From positions 62,001 through 126,000 of the forward strand of contig NZ_BIFW01000009.1 of assembly GCF_003967595.1 (NCBI RefSeq): a DNA stretch of 64,000 nucleotides, in the 5' to 3' direction. The stretch comes from Companilactobacillus musae. GTDB taxonomy: Bacteria > Bacillota > Bacilli > Lactobacillales > Lactobacillaceae. Position numbers and translations under genes: made by a program. Positions 26,711 to 37,218 of the stretch are shown one piece after another (the stretch's first letter is position 1; every line of letters starts with the position of its first letter). Below the pieces are notes generated by a model. That model ran no database searches, had not been told where the DNA came from, and saw nothing but the letters and a program-made list of their open reading frames with translations.

Positions 26711-26834
26711 GTCTGGAGCAACAAAGAAAATGAGTTCAGTAGAAGACCGAGCTTGAAGACTGTTGGCGAAGCTAAAAGGCTCCAAGTCGTGCCCACTACG
26801 TTCCAGCCCAATTTTCTTTGTTGTGGAGGACGGC
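26711..26834 (-). repeat. Structured repeat, copy B (inverted)
   Basis: Read on the minus strand it begins GCCGTCCTCCACAACAAAG and is nearly identical to copy C for its first 33 bases. The outer arms pair (CAACAAAGAAAAT with ATTTTCTTTGTTG). It keeps CTGGAAC, GTAG/CTAC, TGGGCACGACTTG and CGCCAAC, but lacks the second internal hairpin seen in A and C. Confidence 0.7.
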
Positions 26835-26947
26835 AAACTTTCACTGTCTTCTACGCTAAAAGAAAGTTTTGTAAAGTATTCTTAACACAAAGATATGAAA
26901 AATGGTGTATCATTGTAACTCTGAAAGTCTGTTTAATTTATATTAAG

Positions 26948-26976
26948 TTTAAAAGTCTAAAAAAAAATGCTACTAT
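26948..26976 (+). promoter_or_regulatory. Possible secA promoter
   Basis: TTTAAA (26948), 17-base spacer, TACTAT (26971-26976) with an upstream TG extension. Confidence 0.45.
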
Positions 26977-27015
26977 TAAGAGTATGTTTATAACACTTAG
27001 GAGAGATATATTAAT

Positions 27016-29376
27016 ATGGCAAATCCACTAAGAAGATGGGTCGAAAGCGACAAAAGAGAAGTTAAACGTATGGGCAAGATTGCCGATAAGGTAGAGAGTT
27101 ATGCTGATGAATACAGCAAGCTTTCTGATGAAGAACTTCAAGCTAAGACTCCACAATTTAAAGAAAGACTAGCTAAAGGTGAAACGCTTGATGATATTTT
27201 GCCTGAAGCTTTTGCTACAGCCCGTGAGGGTGCTAAAAGAGTTCTTGGATTATATCCATTTAGAGTGCAAATAATTGGTGGTATTACTTTACATGAAGGT
27301 AATATTGCTGAAATGAAAACTGGTGAAGGTAAAACTTTAACAGCTACATTGCCAGTTTATTTAAATGCCTTGGATGGACAAGGTGTTCACGTTGTTACAG
27401 TTAACGAATATCTATCTGGTCGTGATGCTAAACAAATGGGCGAATTGTATAACTGGTTAGGTCTTACAGTTGGCTTAAACATCAACAGCATGGATTCAGA
27501 AGAAAAACGTGCTGCCTATAATTGTGATATCACTTACTCAACTAACAGTGAGTTAGGTTTTGATTATTTGCGTGATAACATGGTTGTTTACAAAGAGCAA
27601 ATGGTACAACGTCCACTTCACTTCGCAATTGTCGATGAAGTTGACTCCATTTTGATTGATGAGGCTAGAACACCTTTGATCATTTCAGGAGCTGCTGAAA
27701 AATCAACTGCAATGTACGTTCGTGCTGACCGTTTTGCTAAGACTTTGGAAAAAGATGATTACAAGATTGATTGGCCTACAAAGTCAATCAGTTTGACAGA
27801 AACAGGTATTAGAAAGGCTGAAGATTACTTTGGTCTTGATAACTTATACGATATTGATAATACTGTTTTGAATCACCATTTGGATCAGGCTTTGCGTGCT
27901 AACTACATTATGAGTTTGAACATTGATTATGTGGTTCAAGAAGGCGAAGTAAAGATCGTTGATCAATTTACTGGTCGTGTTATGGATGGTCGTCGTTACT
28001 CTGATGGACTACACCAAGCTATTGAAGCTAAAGAAGGTGTAGAGATCCAAGATGAAACTAAGACAATGGCTAACATTACTTACCAAAACTTCTTCCGTAT
28101 GTATGACAAGTTATCTGGTATGACTGGTACTGCTAAGACTGAAGCCGAAGAATTTAGAGAAATCTACAACATGGAAGTTATTTCCATTCCAACTAACAAA
28201 CCTGTTATCCGTAATGATAAGGATGATGTTTTGTATCCAACTTTGAAGAGTAAGTTTGCGGCAGTTGTTGAAGACATCAAACGTCGTCATGCAAAGGGCC
28301 AACCATTATTGGTTGGTACTGTGGCGGTTGAATCTTCAGAATACCTATCTAAGTTACTTGATAAGGAAGGCATTCCACATGCTGTCTTGAATGCTAAGAA
28401 CCATGCTAAGGAAGCTGAAATTATTATGAATGCCGGCCAACGTGGTGCTGTAACTATTGCTACTAATATGGCTGGTCGTGGTACTGATATTAAACTTGGA
28501 CCTGGTGTTAGAGAACTAGGTGGTTTATGTGTTCTAGGTACAGAACGTCATGAATCACGTCGTATTGATAATCAGCTTCGTGGACGTTCTGGTCGTCAAG
28601 GTGATCCTGGTGAAACACAATTTTACATGTCACTTGAGGATGATTTGATGAAGCGTTTTGGTTCTGAAAGAATCAAGCGTGTTCTTAAAACTTTGAAGAT
28701 CGAAGATGACGACGCTGTTATTCAAAGTAAGATGATGACACGTCAAGTTGAATCAGCTCAAAAACGTGTTGAAGGTAATAACTACGATACTCGTAAGAAT
28801 ACTCTTCAATATGATGATGTTATGCGTGAACAACGTGAGGTCATTTATAAAGAAAGAAGAGAAGTCATCGATGAAGATAAAGATCTTGATCGTGTCTTGC
28901 TTCCAATGATCAAACGTACTATTAAGGCACAAGTTGATGTTCATACTCAAGGAAAAGAAGAAGATTGGGAACTTGAAGCTATTGCTGACTTTGCTAAGGC
29001 AGCCTTAGTTAATGAAAATCAACTCAGTGTTGTTGATTTACAACTTAAAACACCTGATGAGATTGTTAAGTATTTGATGGACTTTGTTAATAAGAATTAT
29101 GAACAAAAGAAGGAACAACTTGGCGACCCTTCACAAATGCTAGAATTTGAAAAGGTTGTTATACTAAGAGTTGTTGATGAACATTGGACTGATCATATCG
29201 ATGCTATGGATCAACTACGTCAATCAATTGGTCTACGTGGTTATGGACAATTGAATCCTTTGGTTGAGTATCAAGAAGAAGGATATCGTATGTTTGAAGA
29301 AATGGTTTCTGATATTGAATATGATGTTACAAGATTATTCATGAAGGCCGAAATCAGACAAAATATGGAAAGATAA
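27016..29376 (+). CDS. secA: Preprotein translocase ATPase SecA
   Basis: A 786-residue SecA, the motor that pushes preproteins through SecYEG. Walker A is MKTGEGKT near residue 100, the DEAD-type box is [13 protein letters not shown], and the second helicase half has [14 protein letters not shown] and [11 protein letters not shown]. The helical scaffold follows, with [23 protein letters not shown] near 720. The protein ends just after this region, so the C-terminal zinc-binding tail of many SecAs is absent, as is common in lactobacilli. AGGAGAGAT lies upstream of ATG 27016. Confidence 0.98.
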   Translation: MANPLRRWVESDKREVKRMGKIADKVESYADEYSKLSDEELQAKTPQFKERLAKGETLDDILPEAFATAREGAKRVLGLYPFRVQIIGGITLHEGNIAEMKTGEGKTLTATLPVYLNALDGQGVHVVTVNEYLSGRDAKQMGELYNWLGLTVGLNINSMDSEEKRAAYNCDITYSTNSELGFDYLRDNMVVYKEQMVQRPLHFAIVDEVDSILIDEARTPLIISGAAEKSTAMYVRADRFAKTLEKDDYKIDWPTKSISLTETGIRKAEDYFGLDNLYDIDNTVLNHHLDQALRANYIMSLNIDYVVQEGEVKIVDQFTGRVMDGRRYSDGLHQAIEAKEGVEIQDETKTMANITYQNFFRMYDKLSGMTGTAKTEAEEFREIYNMEVISIPTNKPVIRNDKDDVLYPTLKSKFAAVVEDIKRRHAKGQPLLVGTVAVESSEYLSKLLDKEGIPHAVLNAKNHAKEAEIIMNAGQRGAVTIATNMAGRGTDIKLGPGVRELGGLCVLGTERHESRRIDNQLRGRSGRQGDPGETQFYMSLEDDLMKRFGSERIKRVLKTLKIEDDDAVIQSKMMTRQVESAQKRVEGNNYDTRKNTLQYDDVMREQREVIYKERREVIDEDKDLDRVLLPMIKRTIKAQVDVHTQGKEEDWELEAIADFAKAALVNENQLSVVDLQLKTPDEIVKYLMDFVNKNYEQKKEQLGDPSQMLEFEKVVILRVVDEHWTDHIDAMDQLRQSIGLRGYGQLNPLVEYQEEGYRMFEEMVSDIEYDVTRLFMKAEIRQNMER

Positions 29377-29403
29377 AAGCGGGCCAACGGGCCTGCTTTT
29401 TTT
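29376..29403 (+). terminator. secA terminator
   Basis: GCGGGCC (29379-29385), loop AACG, GGCCTGC (29390-29396), T run. It separates secA from prfB but leaves little room for a new promoter, so partial read-through is likely. Confidence 0.85.
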
Positions 29404-29417
29404 ATAAGGGTGATTAC

Positions 29418-30528
29418 ATGGAACTCGGAGAAATTAAAAATAAAATTTCCGACATGGAAAACAAAATAACTCAATTTAGGGGGTCTCTTTGACTTAGAGA
29501 ACCTTGAAGAAAGCATTGCAGAAAATGAAGCTAGGATGACACAAAATGGTTTTTGGAATGATCATGAAAAGGCTCAAAAACTGATTGATGAAACTAATGG
29601 CTTAAAAGATAAATATGATAATTTCAAAGAATTGAGCGAAGGCTTAGAGAATCTACAAGTTTTGGTTGAGCTTTATCAAGAAGATCCTGAAGATGAATTA
29701 ATGCAACAATTGGTAGACGATTCGTCAAAACTAGCTGACAAATTGAGATCTTATGAGTTAATGATGTTGTTGTCTGAACCATACGATACTCATAATGCTA
29801 TTTTGGAAATTCATCCAGGTGCTGGTGGAACTGAATCTCAAGATTGGGGTTCGATGTTGTTGAGAATGTACCAAAGATGGGCAGATCAACACCGATTTTC
29901 AGTGGAAATTGAAGATTACCAACCGGGTGATGAGGCTGGGATCAAGAGTGTTTCAATAATGATTCGAGGCAAGAATGCTTATGGATTGTTACGCTCAGAA
30001 CGTGGGGTTCACCGTTTAGTTAGAATTTCGCCATTTGATTCAGCTGGAAGACGTCATACTTCTTTTGCATCGATTGATGTAATGCCAGAGTTGGATGATA
30101 GTATTCATGTTGAAATCAATGATGATGATTTAAGGGTCGATGTTTTCAGATCATCAGGTGCTGGTGGTCAGCATATTAATAAAACTTCTTCTGCGGTTAG
30201 AATTACTCATTTACCAACAGGTATCGTCGTTAGTTCACAGGCACAACGTTCTCAACTTCAAAATAGAGAAACAGCTATGAATATGTTGAAGGCTAAATTG
30301 TTTCAAAGAGAGCAAGAAGAGCAGGCCAAAAAACATGCAGAGATTCAGGGAGAACAACTGGATATCGGTTGGGGTTCACAAATCCGTTCATATGTATTCC
30401 ATCCATATACGATGGTCAAGGATCATCGCTCTAACTATTCAACTAGTAATGGTCAAGCGGTTATGGATGGCGATTTAGATCCATTTATTTATGCTTATCT
30501 TCAATGGAAATTACAAGGAGCAAAATAA
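29418..30528 (+). CDS. prfB: Peptide chain release factor 2, programmed +1 frameshift
   Basis: RF2 reads UGA/UAA stop codons. Translation starts at ATG 29418, reaches an in-frame TGA at 29490-29492, and must shift +1 at CTT-TGA-C to continue from GAC 29491. The Shine-Dalgarno-like AGGGGG just upstream of the slip site is the standard stimulator. The product is about 369 residues. The anticodon-like tripeptide SPF ([14 protein letters not shown]) and the catalytic GGQ ([14 protein letters not shown]) are both present. The stop overlaps the phoP start by one base. This is autoregulation by RF2 level, not a pseudogene. Confidence 0.97.
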
Positions 30529-31193
30529 TGAAAAAGAAAATCTTAGTTGTCGATGACGAACCTTCGATTTTAGAACTTATAGAATACAACTTGGAGAATA
30601 ATAATTATCAAGTTTCTACTGCAATTGATGGCCAAATGGCGTTAGATAAAGTCAGTACCGATGAGTTTGATTTAATGTTGTTAGATCAAATGTTGCCTAA
30701 ACTTAGTGGAATTGAAGTTTTAAAGAAGATGCGCAAATCTGGAAATTTAACGCCGGTAATATTTTTAACGGCAGTAGATTCTGAGGATAACAAGATTGAG
30801 GGATTAATAAGTGGTGCTGACGATTATGTGACTAAACCGTTCAGTATTAAAGAACTTTTGGCCAGAATTGAAGTTGTTTTAAGACGTACTTCCAATCAAG
30901 TAAAAGAAAAGAACTTTCAACTTAATACCGATGTTAAGGGACTAATAATTGATGGCAAAGAAATACCTTTAACTAAAAAAGAGTATGAATTATTAGAGTT
31001 TTTGCTTAGAAACAAGGGAATCGTTGTTTCTAGAGAACAAATTTTTGATAATGTTTGGGGAATAAATTCTAATTCACAAATGCGAATGGTTGATATCCAA
31101 ATTAGCCACCTCCGTGATAAAATTGAACAGGATACAAAGAACCCACAAATAATAAAAACCGTACATGGATTCGGTTATATTTTAGAGGTATGA
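30528..31193 (+). CDS. phoP: Response regulator PhoP (OmpR family)
   Basis: A 221-residue OmpR-type response regulator. The receiver domain has the acidic pocket (VVDDEPS), the phosphorylated aspartate in LMLLDQMLPKL near residue 52, and the lysine in DDYVTKPFS. The C-terminal winged helix (about 130-220) ends VKTVHGFGYILEV-like. ATG 30528 follows AAGGAGC. It overlaps both prfB and phoR and precedes the pst operon, so a phosphate-starvation regulator is the natural reading. Confidence 0.93.
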   Translation: MKKKILVVDDEPSILELIEYNLENNNYQVSTAIDGQMALDKVSTDEFDLMLLDQMLPKLSGIEVLKKMRKSGNLTPVIFLTAVDSEDNKIEGLISGADDYVTKPFSIKELLARIEVVLRRTSNQVKEKNFQLNTDVKGLIIDGKEIPLTKKEYELLEFLLRNKGIVVSREQIFDNVWGINSNSQMRMVDIQISHLRDKIEQDTKNPQIIKTVHGFGYILEV

Positions 31194-31195
31194 CG

Positions 31196-32845
31196 ATGAA
31201 AAGAAGAGTAGGACCAATAATTGCCATTTTGATTTCTATAGCTATCTTTATCATTTTAGTAACGTTTTCCGATAGTATTTTGGGAAACTCACAAAATGAT
31301 ATGTTTACCGATGAAACAGTTTCTTACCAGGAATTAAAGAAAAACCATGAACCAGCTGATGCTGCAAAAATCGCCGGCTTGGATTACATTGATGCCAGCA
31401 AGGAAAGTACGACTTTGCAAAAGAAAGCCTATGACATGTACCACAATGGTCGTACGGCTCCGGGAAAAGATTATGTGACTGATACGTCATTTAATACCAG
31501 AACGATGTATTTTATGGCGGGGTCTAATCGTCATATTGTTGCTAAAAGGTATAATCGTTTGTGGAGTCAAAGTCCTATGACATTTATTATTGTGGCTTTG
31601 ATGTACTTCCTAATTACTGATTCAGTAATTTTATTCTACTATCGCAAACGTCAACAATTGAGTAATGATATTAAGAGTGTTACTGAAAATTTACGTCGAG
31701 TTCGTAAAAATAAGGAAATGTCATCATTGATTCTGTCACCAGATGATGAATTGTATGGATTAGTTGAGCAAACTAATAAAATTAGTATGGATATCAATGA
31801 TCTTCGCGATGATGTTCGCTTACGTGAACGTCGCTTTAGAGGATTAGTTGGACATTTGCCTATTGGAGTTATGTTATTAAATTCTCAAGGAGATGTTCTA
31901 CTACATAATCAAGCAATGTCTAGCCTTTTAGACGAGAATATTTCTAATGATATTCATCCATTTATTGAAGATGTTAAGACTTATAGTTTAAGTCGAATGA
32001 TTGAACACACTTTGAAGAAAAATAAGAATCATCATCGTGAGATTCAATTGGTTGGTAATTCACAGAAATTTGTTGATGCTAATGTGATTCGTTTGATTCA
32101 TTCACGTGAGGATTTTGATCAACAAGTATTAGTTATTCTCTATGATTTGACCGAGAGTCGTCAGATTGAGCGAATGCAAGTTGATTTTGTAAATAATGTC
32201 AGTCATGAGCTAAAAACACCTGTAACTTCTATTGAAGGATTTTCAGAAACTCTTTTGAGTGGAGCTAAGGACGATCCTGAAAAACTAGATCATTTCTTGA
32301 AAATTATTCATAGTGAAAGTGTTCGTTTGTCTGAATTGATCCAGGATATCTTGTCGCTTTCAAAAGTTAAACGTGATACCGAGAAGACAGATGTCATTAA
32401 TTTGCATGACGATATTGACCATATTTTAGATCGTCAGGGCTTAGCAATTAAAAAACATAATTTACAAGTTAAGCAGCGTTACTTTGGTAATCCTGAAGTA
32501 ACAGCTAATAAAGAAAAGATTAATTTAGTCTTCCGTAATTTGATTAAAAATGCCATTTCGTATAATAAAGAAAATGGTGAGATTAATATTGAAGTTCATC
32601 ATGATGAGATTGAAAATCGTATTAAGTTCGTGATCGAGGATACTGGAATTGGAATTTCAGAAGAGGATCAGGGACGGATTTTTGAAAGATTTTATCGAGT
32701 TGATCGTTCAAGAAGTCTTGAAACAGGTGGAACTGGTTTAGGATTGGCTATCGTTAAGGAAACACTTGATACTCTTGATGGTGATATTAGAATTGAATCC
32801 CACCAAGGCTTAGGGACTAAATTTACAGTTGATATACCACTTTAA
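31196..32845 (+). CDS. phoR: Sensor histidine kinase PhoR
   Basis: A 549-residue membrane sensor kinase. Helix 1 (about 6-28) and helix 2 (about 120-145) bracket an extracellular segment; a linker and PAS domain (about 215-320) follow, then the HisKA box with the phosphorylated histidine in NVSHELKTPVTSIEGF and the ATPase domain (NLIKNAISY, DTGIGI, GTGLGLAI). ATG 31196 is favoured over ATG 31190 because AGAGGT is 6 bases before it. It pairs with phoP and most likely controls phosphate uptake. Confidence 0.93.
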   Translation: MKRRVGPIIAILISIAIFIILVTFSDSILGNSQNDMFTDETVSYQELKKNHEPADAAKIAGLDYIDASKESTTLQKKAYDMYHNGRTAPGKDYVTDTSFNTRTMYFMAGSNRHIVAKRYNRLWSQSPMTFIIVALMYFLITDSVILFYYRKRQQLSNDIKSVTENLRRVRKNKEMSSLILSPDDELYGLVEQTNKISMDINDLRDDVRLRERRFRGLVGHLPIGVMLLNSQGDVLLHNQAMSSLLDENISNDIHPFIEDVKTYSLSRMIEHTLKKNKNHHREIQLVGNSQKFVDANVIRLIHSREDFDQQVLVILYDLTESRQIERMQVDFVNNVSHELKTPVTSIEGFSETLLSGAKDDPEKLDHFLKIIHSESVRLSELIQDILSLSKVKRDTEKTDVINLHDDIDHILDRQGLAIKKHNLQVKQRYFGNPEVTANKEKINLVFRNLIKNAISYNKENGEINIEVHHDEIENRIKFVIEDTGIGISEEDQGRIFERFYRVDRSRSLETGGTGLGLAIVKETLDTLDGDIRIESHQGLGTKFTVDIPL

Positions 32846-32852
32846 AAAAATT

Positions 32853-32890
32853 GCCGCAACAAAATAATTTATTTTGTTACGGCTTTTTTT
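32853..32890 (+). terminator. phoR terminator
   Basis: GCCG-C-AACAAAATAA pairs with TATTTTGTT-A-CGGC, followed by eight T's. Confidence 0.85.
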
Positions 32891-32943
32891 TATACAAAAA
32901 ATATACATTGTTGTAATATCCTAGGTGGATAGAGGTGAGAACA

Positions 32944-33819
32944 TTGAAGAAGAGACTTGTCGCATTATTTGCAATTATGATACCAATGATTTTTATTCTA
33001 AGTGGTTGCAAAGGCAGCGGAAGCCAAGAAACTATTACAGCGGTTGGATCTTCAGCTGCTCAACCATTAGTGGAACTTGCCGGAGAAGAATTTACTAAAG
33101 ATAATCCTAACCAATATGTCAATGTCCAAGGTGGCGGTACTGGTACAGGACTTAGTCAAATTCAACAGGGTGCGGTCAATATCGGTAATTCTGATCTTTA
33201 CGCAGAACAGAAAAAAGATATTGACGCTAGCAAACTAGTTGATCATCGAATAGCCGCAGTTGGAATGATTCCAATTGTAAATAAAGACGTTGAAGTAAAA
33301 TCTCTGACAATCAAACAATTGAAAAAGATTTTTTCAGGACAAGTAACTAACTGGAAACAGGTTGGTGGCCAGGACTTGAAGATAACTATTATCAATCGTG
33401 CTGATGGAAGTGGTACTAGAGCATCTTTTGAAAGTGATGTTATGAATGGAACTCCATTTGTTCGATCACAAGAACAAGATTCTAGTGGAATGGTTAGACA
33501 AATTGTCTACAACACTGATGGAGCAATTAGTTACTTAGCAATGCCATATTTGAATGATACAGTTAAAACTTTGAATGTTAATGGAATTGCTCCAACGATT
33601 GAAAATATTGAAAATAATAAATGGAAAATTTGGTCATATGAACATCTATATACTAATGGCCAACCTACGGGGATGACAAAGAAGTTTCTTGATTACATCA
33701 TGACTGATAGCGTTCAAAAGAATGTTGTTAGAAAAATGAATTATGTTCCCGTTAAAGAAATGAAATATCAAAAGGATTATAAGGGCAATGTTACGCCTGT
33801 TTCAAAGGGGGTAAAATAA
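32944..33819 (+). CDS. pstS: Phosphate ABC transporter substrate-binding lipoprotein PstS
   Basis: A 291-residue phosphate-binding lipoprotein. The signal peptide ends in a lipobox (FILSGC), so the mature protein begins at cysteine near residue 22 and is anchored by Lgt (also encoded here). Phosphate-loop segments AVGSSAAQPL, GGGTGTGLSQI and RADGSGTRASFE are present. TTG 32944 is chosen because AGAGGTGAG lies just upstream. It heads the operon pstS-C-A-B-B-phoU. Confidence 0.96.
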   Translation: MKKRLVALFAIMIPMIFILSGCKGSGSQETITAVGSSAAQPLVELAGEEFTKDNPNQYVNVQGGGTGTGLSQIQQGAVNIGNSDLYAEQKKDIDASKLVDHRIAAVGMIPIVNKDVEVKSLTIKQLKKIFSGQVTNWKQVGGQDLKITIINRADGSGTRASFESDVMNGTPFVRSQEQDSSGMVRQIVYNTDGAISYLAMPYLNDTVKTLNVNGIAPTIENIENNKWKIWSYEHLYTNGQPTGMTKKFLDYIMTDSVQKNVVRKMNYVPVKEMKYQKDYKGNVTPVSKGVK

Positions 33820-33820
33820 T

Positions 33821-34741
33821 TTGAAAGATCCTATTAGAGAAAGTTTAACCAAAAAATCTGTTTCCGCAAAACGTGAAACGCGCGGTAAGATTATATCTTT
33901 CAGTTTTACTGCCATCATTGTGTTATTAGTTATTACTATTATTGGTTTTATTGCATCACGAGGTTTGATCATCTTTATTAAAGATGGGGTTAATCCAATT
34001 GATTTCTTAACACATTCAGTTTGGTCACCAAATAAATTGGATAGTGCTGGGCATCCAATCGTTGGTGCTGCACCAATGATCGTAGGATCATTTTCGGTTA
34101 CCTTGATTGCTGCTTTGATCGGAACACCATTTGCCATTGCAGCAGCTATTTTTATGACTGAAATATCTCCTAAATGGGGTAGAAAAATTCTTCAACCGGT
34201 AATCGAACTTTTGGTAGGTATTCCATCAGTTGTTTATGGATTTATCGGATTAACAATTGTGGTGCCTTTTGTTAGAAAGATTGCTGGTGGAAGTGGTTTT
34301 GGTATTCTAGCAGGTTCATTTGTGCTGTTTGTTATGATTTTGCCAACAATTACTTCAATGTCAGTTGATGCCTTAAAGGCTGTGCCAAGATATTATCGTG
34401 AAGCTTCTTTAGCCTTAGGTGCAACTAGATGGCAAACAATTTCTAAAGTAGTTCTGAGAGCTGCTACGCCAGGTTTATTGACAGCGGTAGTTTTTGGAAT
34501 GGCTCGTGCTTTTGGTGAGGCTTTAGCGGTACAAATGGTTATTGGTAATGCAATGCTCTTGCCTCAAAATTTAGTTTCTCCTTCATCAACTTTGACCAGT
34601 GTTCTAACTATGAACATGGGGAACACAATTATGGGTTCAACTCCAAATAATGCCTTGTGGTCATTAGCTTTACTACTATTATTGATGTCACTATTATTCA
34701 ATTTCGTGATTAGATCAATTGCTAAGCGAGGTGAATTCTAG
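33821..34741 (+). CDS. pstC: Phosphate ABC transporter permease PstC
   Basis: A 306-residue inner permease of the high-affinity phosphate importer with six membrane helices. The permease EAA-type loop is REASLALGATRWQTISKVVL near residue 190. It begins at TTG 33821 behind AAAGGGGG, two bases after the pstS stop. The first 25 residues are charged and cytosolic. Its stop shares one base with the start of pstA. Confidence 0.95.
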   Translation: MKDPIRESLTKKSVSAKRETRGKIISFSFTAIIVLLVITIIGFIASRGLIIFIKDGVNPIDFLTHSVWSPNKLDSAGHPIVGAAPMIVGSFSVTLIAALIGTPFAIAAAIFMTEISPKWGRKILQPVIELLVGIPSVVYGFIGLTIVVPFVRKIAGGSGFGILAGSFVLFVMILPTITSMSVDALKAVPRYYREASLALGATRWQTISKVVLRAATPGLLTAVVFGMARAFGEALAVQMVIGNAMLLPQNLVSPSSTLTSVLTMNMGNTIMGSTPNNALWSLALLLLLMSLLFNFVIRSIAKRGEF

Positions 34742-35628
34742 TGTTTAATGAAAAAATCAAAGACAAAATTGCAACAGGTATCATTTATTTGATGTCAGGA
34801 ATTATTGTTCTCATCTTAGCTGGTTTATTGATTTATATACTAGGAAGCGGTTTGCGTTACGTAAATTGGCATTTTTTAACTTCAGGTTCAAAGGCCTTTC
34901 AAGCTGGTAGTGGTGTGGGAATTCAGTTATTTAATTCCTTCTTCTTGTTGATTCTTTCAATGCTAATTTCTATTCCTATATCAATTTGTGCAGGAATTTA
35001 TTTATCTGAGTACGCTGGAAAGAACAAATTGGTTGAATTGATTCGTGTATCAATTGAGGTTTTAAGTTCTTTGCCATCAATTGTTGTTGGTCTATTCGGA
35101 TTTTTGATTTTTGTTATTAGTTTTAAATTTGGTTTTTCAATTCTTTCAGGTGCTTTAACATTAACAGTATTTAATTTACCTATTTTGACTAGAAATGTTG
35201 AAGACTCTTTAAGATCTGTTCCTCAATCACAACGTGAAGCTGGTTTGGCTTTAGGCCTTTCTAAATGGGAGACTGTAATTCACGTTATTATTCCTGATGG
35301 ATTGCCAGGTATTATTACTGGTATGATCATCGGTGCCGGTAGAGTTTTCGGTGAAGCTGCTGCCTTGATTTATACAGCAGGTCAAAGTGCTCCGCCACTT
35401 GATTTTACTAACTTCAATGTTTTCAGTATTACAAGTCCTTTGAATTTAATGCGACCAGCTGAAACTTTGGCGGTTCATATTTGGAAAGTTAATTCTGAAG
35501 GATTGATTCCTGATGCTGTGCAAGTATCAGCCGGAGCTTCGGCAGTTTTGATTATTGCTGTATTGATCTTTAATTTGCTTTCAAGATACATTGGCAATTT
35601 AGTTTATAAAAAGATGACGGGTGAATAG
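34741..35628 (+). CDS. pstA: Phosphate ABC transporter permease PstA
   Basis: A 295-residue permease partner of PstC with six helices. The EAA-type loop REAGLALGLSKWETVIHVII lies near residue 162. It begins at GTG 34741 (AGGTGA upstream), overlapping the pstC stop by one base. The segment GAGRVFGEAAALIYTAG near 200 is typical of PstA. Confidence 0.95.
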   Translation: MFNEKIKDKIATGIIYLMSGIIVLILAGLLIYILGSGLRYVNWHFLTSGSKAFQAGSGVGIQLFNSFFLLILSMLISIPISICAGIYLSEYAGKNKLVELIRVSIEVLSSLPSIVVGLFGFLIFVISFKFGFSILSGALTLTVFNLPILTRNVEDSLRSVPQSQREAGLALGLSKWETVIHVIIPDGLPGIITGMIIGAGRVFGEAAALIYTAGQSAPPLDFTNFNVFSITSPLNLMRPAETLAVHIWKVNSEGLIPDAVQVSAGASAVLIIAVLIFNLLSRYIGNLVYKKMTGE

Positions 35629-35629
35629 T

Positions 35630-36436
35630 ATGGAAGAACAAAATGATCAACAATACATCCTTCATTTGGATGAAGATAAACATGAAATCGCCATGAAAAC
35701 AAAAGATCTTCAAGTTTTTTATGGCGAAAAAGAAGCCATGCATAAAGCATCACTTCAATTTGAAAGATATAAAATAACTTCCTTGATCGGAGCTTCAGGA
35801 TCAGGTAAATCAACTTATTTACGTTCTTTAAATCGAATGAACGATAATATTCCTGGTGCTTCAGTTAAAGGACAAATCATGTATCGTGGTTTGGATATTA
35901 ATAAGAATAATGTTGATATTTATGAAGTTAGAAAACATATTGGAATGGTTTTTCAAAGACCCAATCCATTTTCTAAATCAATTTATGATAATATTACTTT
36001 CGCTTTGAAACGTCATGGAGTACGTGACAAAGATAAATTAGATGAAATTGTTGAGACAACTTTAAAACAGGCTTCACTGTGGGACCAAGTTAAAGATGAT
36101 CTTGGCAAAAGCGCATTAGCACTCTCTGGGGGTCAACAACAAAGACTATGTATTGCTCGTGCAATTGCAATGAAACCGGATATCTTATTGATGGATGAAC
36201 CTGCAAGTGCATTGGACCCAATATCAACGTCAAATGTTGAAGAAACAATGTTGAGTTTGAAGGATAAGTTTACAATTATTATCGTTACTCACAACATGCA
36301 GCAAGCAGCTAGAATCAGCGATTATACAGCATTTTTCCATATGGGGCATGCTGTTGAATTTAACGAAACTAGAAAAATCTTCACACGTCCTAAGATTAAG
36401 ACAACTGAAGATTATGTTTCTGGACACTTTGGATAG
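35630..36436 (+). CDS. pstB: Phosphate ABC transporter ATPase PstB (first copy)
   Basis: A 268-residue ABC ATPase. Walker [10 protein letters not shown], signature [15 protein letters not shown] and Walker [12 protein letters not shown] are intact. It carries about 20 extra N-terminal residues relative to the second copy. ATG 35630 follows GGGTGA; an in-frame ATA/GTG context further up overlaps pstA and is less likely. Twin PstB proteins are common in Lactobacillales and may form a heterodimer or serve different states. Confidence 0.95.
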   Translation: MEEQNDQQYILHLDEDKHEIAMKTKDLQVFYGEKEAMHKASLQFERYKITSLIGASGSGKSTYLRSLNRMNDNIPGASVKGQIMYRGLDINKNNVDIYEVRKHIGMVFQRPNPFSKSIYDNITFALKRHGVRDKDKLDEIVETTLKQASLWDQVKDDLGKSALALSGGQQQRLCIARAIAMKPDILLMDEPASALDPISTSNVEETMLSLKDKFTIIIVTHNMQQAARISDYTAFFHMGHAVEFNETRKIFTRPKIKTTEDYVSGHFG

Positions 36437-36447
36437 GAGCACTAAAA

Positions 36448-37206
36448 TTGGCAGAAAAAATTTTAACATCTTCAGACGTACATTTATTTTATGGGAAAAA
36501 AGAAGCACTTAAAGGAATCAATCTTGATTTTAATAAGAATGAAATTACAGCTTTGATCGGACCATCAGGATGCGGAAAATCAACATATCTTAGATGCTTG
36601 AATCGAATGAATGATTTGATTCCTAATGTAACGATAACTGGGACGATTTCTCTTAATGGCAAAAATATTTATGCGCCTAATATTGATACGGTTGAATTGA
36701 GAAAACAAGTTGGGATGGTTTTTCAACAACCTAATCCGTTTCCTTTCTCAATTTATGATAATGTAGTATATGGATTAAGATTGGCTGGTGTAAAGAATAA
36801 GGCTGTATTGGATGAAGCTGTTGAAACTAGTTTACAAAATGCTGCGGTCTGGGATGATGTTAAGGACAAATTACATCAAAGTGCCTTGTCATTGTCTGGT
36901 GGACAACAACAAAGAGTGTGTATTGCTAGAGTTTTAGCGGTGAAACCTGATATTATTTTATTAGACGAACCAACCTCGGCTTTGGACCCTATTTCATCGG
37001 CTAAAGTTGAAGAGACTATGTTAGCTTTACGTGAGGATTATACGATTATTACTGTTACACACAATATGCAACAGGCATCGAGAATATCTGATCAAACCGC
37101 TTTCTTCTTAAATGGAGAACTTATTGAGGCAGATAAGACAAAGAATATTTTCTTAAATCCAAAAGAAAAACAGACGGAAGATTATATTTCTGGAAAATTC
37201 GGTTAG
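36448..37206 (+). CDS. pstB: Phosphate ABC transporter ATPase PstB (second copy)
   Basis: A 252-residue PstB, clearly similar to the copy just upstream. Walker [10 protein letters not shown], signature [15 protein letters not shown] and Walker [12 protein letters not shown] are intact. It starts at TTG 36448 behind AGGAGC. The two copies differ throughout, so the duplication is old rather than recent. Confidence 0.95.
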   Translation: MAEKILTSSDVHLFYGKKEALKGINLDFNKNEITALIGPSGCGKSTYLRCLNRMNDLIPNVTITGTISLNGKNIYAPNIDTVELRKQVGMVFQQPNPFPFSIYDNVVYGLRLAGVKNKAVLDEAVETSLQNAAVWDDVKDKLHQSALSLSGGQQQRVCIARVLAVKPDIILLDEPTSALDPISSAKVEETMLALREDYTIITVTHNMQQASRISDQTAFFLNGELIEADKTKNIFLNPKEKQTEDYISGKFG

Positions 37207-37218
37207 GAGAAAAGAAAG

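Larger units (their letters stand above)
26351..27015. other. Non-coding region between hpf and secA
   Basis: No credible gene. It holds two small palindromes (AGTTATAACT at 26388, AGTTAACT at 26400), structured repeat copies A and B in opposite orientation, a 9-bp inverted repeat between them (TTAATTGAA 26587, TTCAATTAA 26635), a further AAACTTTC/GAAAGTTT inverted repeat near 26836-26871, and the secA promoter. Confidence 0.7.

Noticed and set aside
26753-27031. Open frame of 92 codons before secA
   Set aside because: It runs through repeat copy B and into secA, lacks a ribosome site and resembles no protein family.
29418-29492. In-frame TGA early in prfB could mean a pseudogene
   Set aside because: The stop lies exactly at a canonical CTT-TGA-C programmed frameshift site with an AGGGGG stimulator.
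32891-32943. PHO-box search upstream of pstS
   Set aside because: No convincing repeated PhoP heptamers seen by eye.
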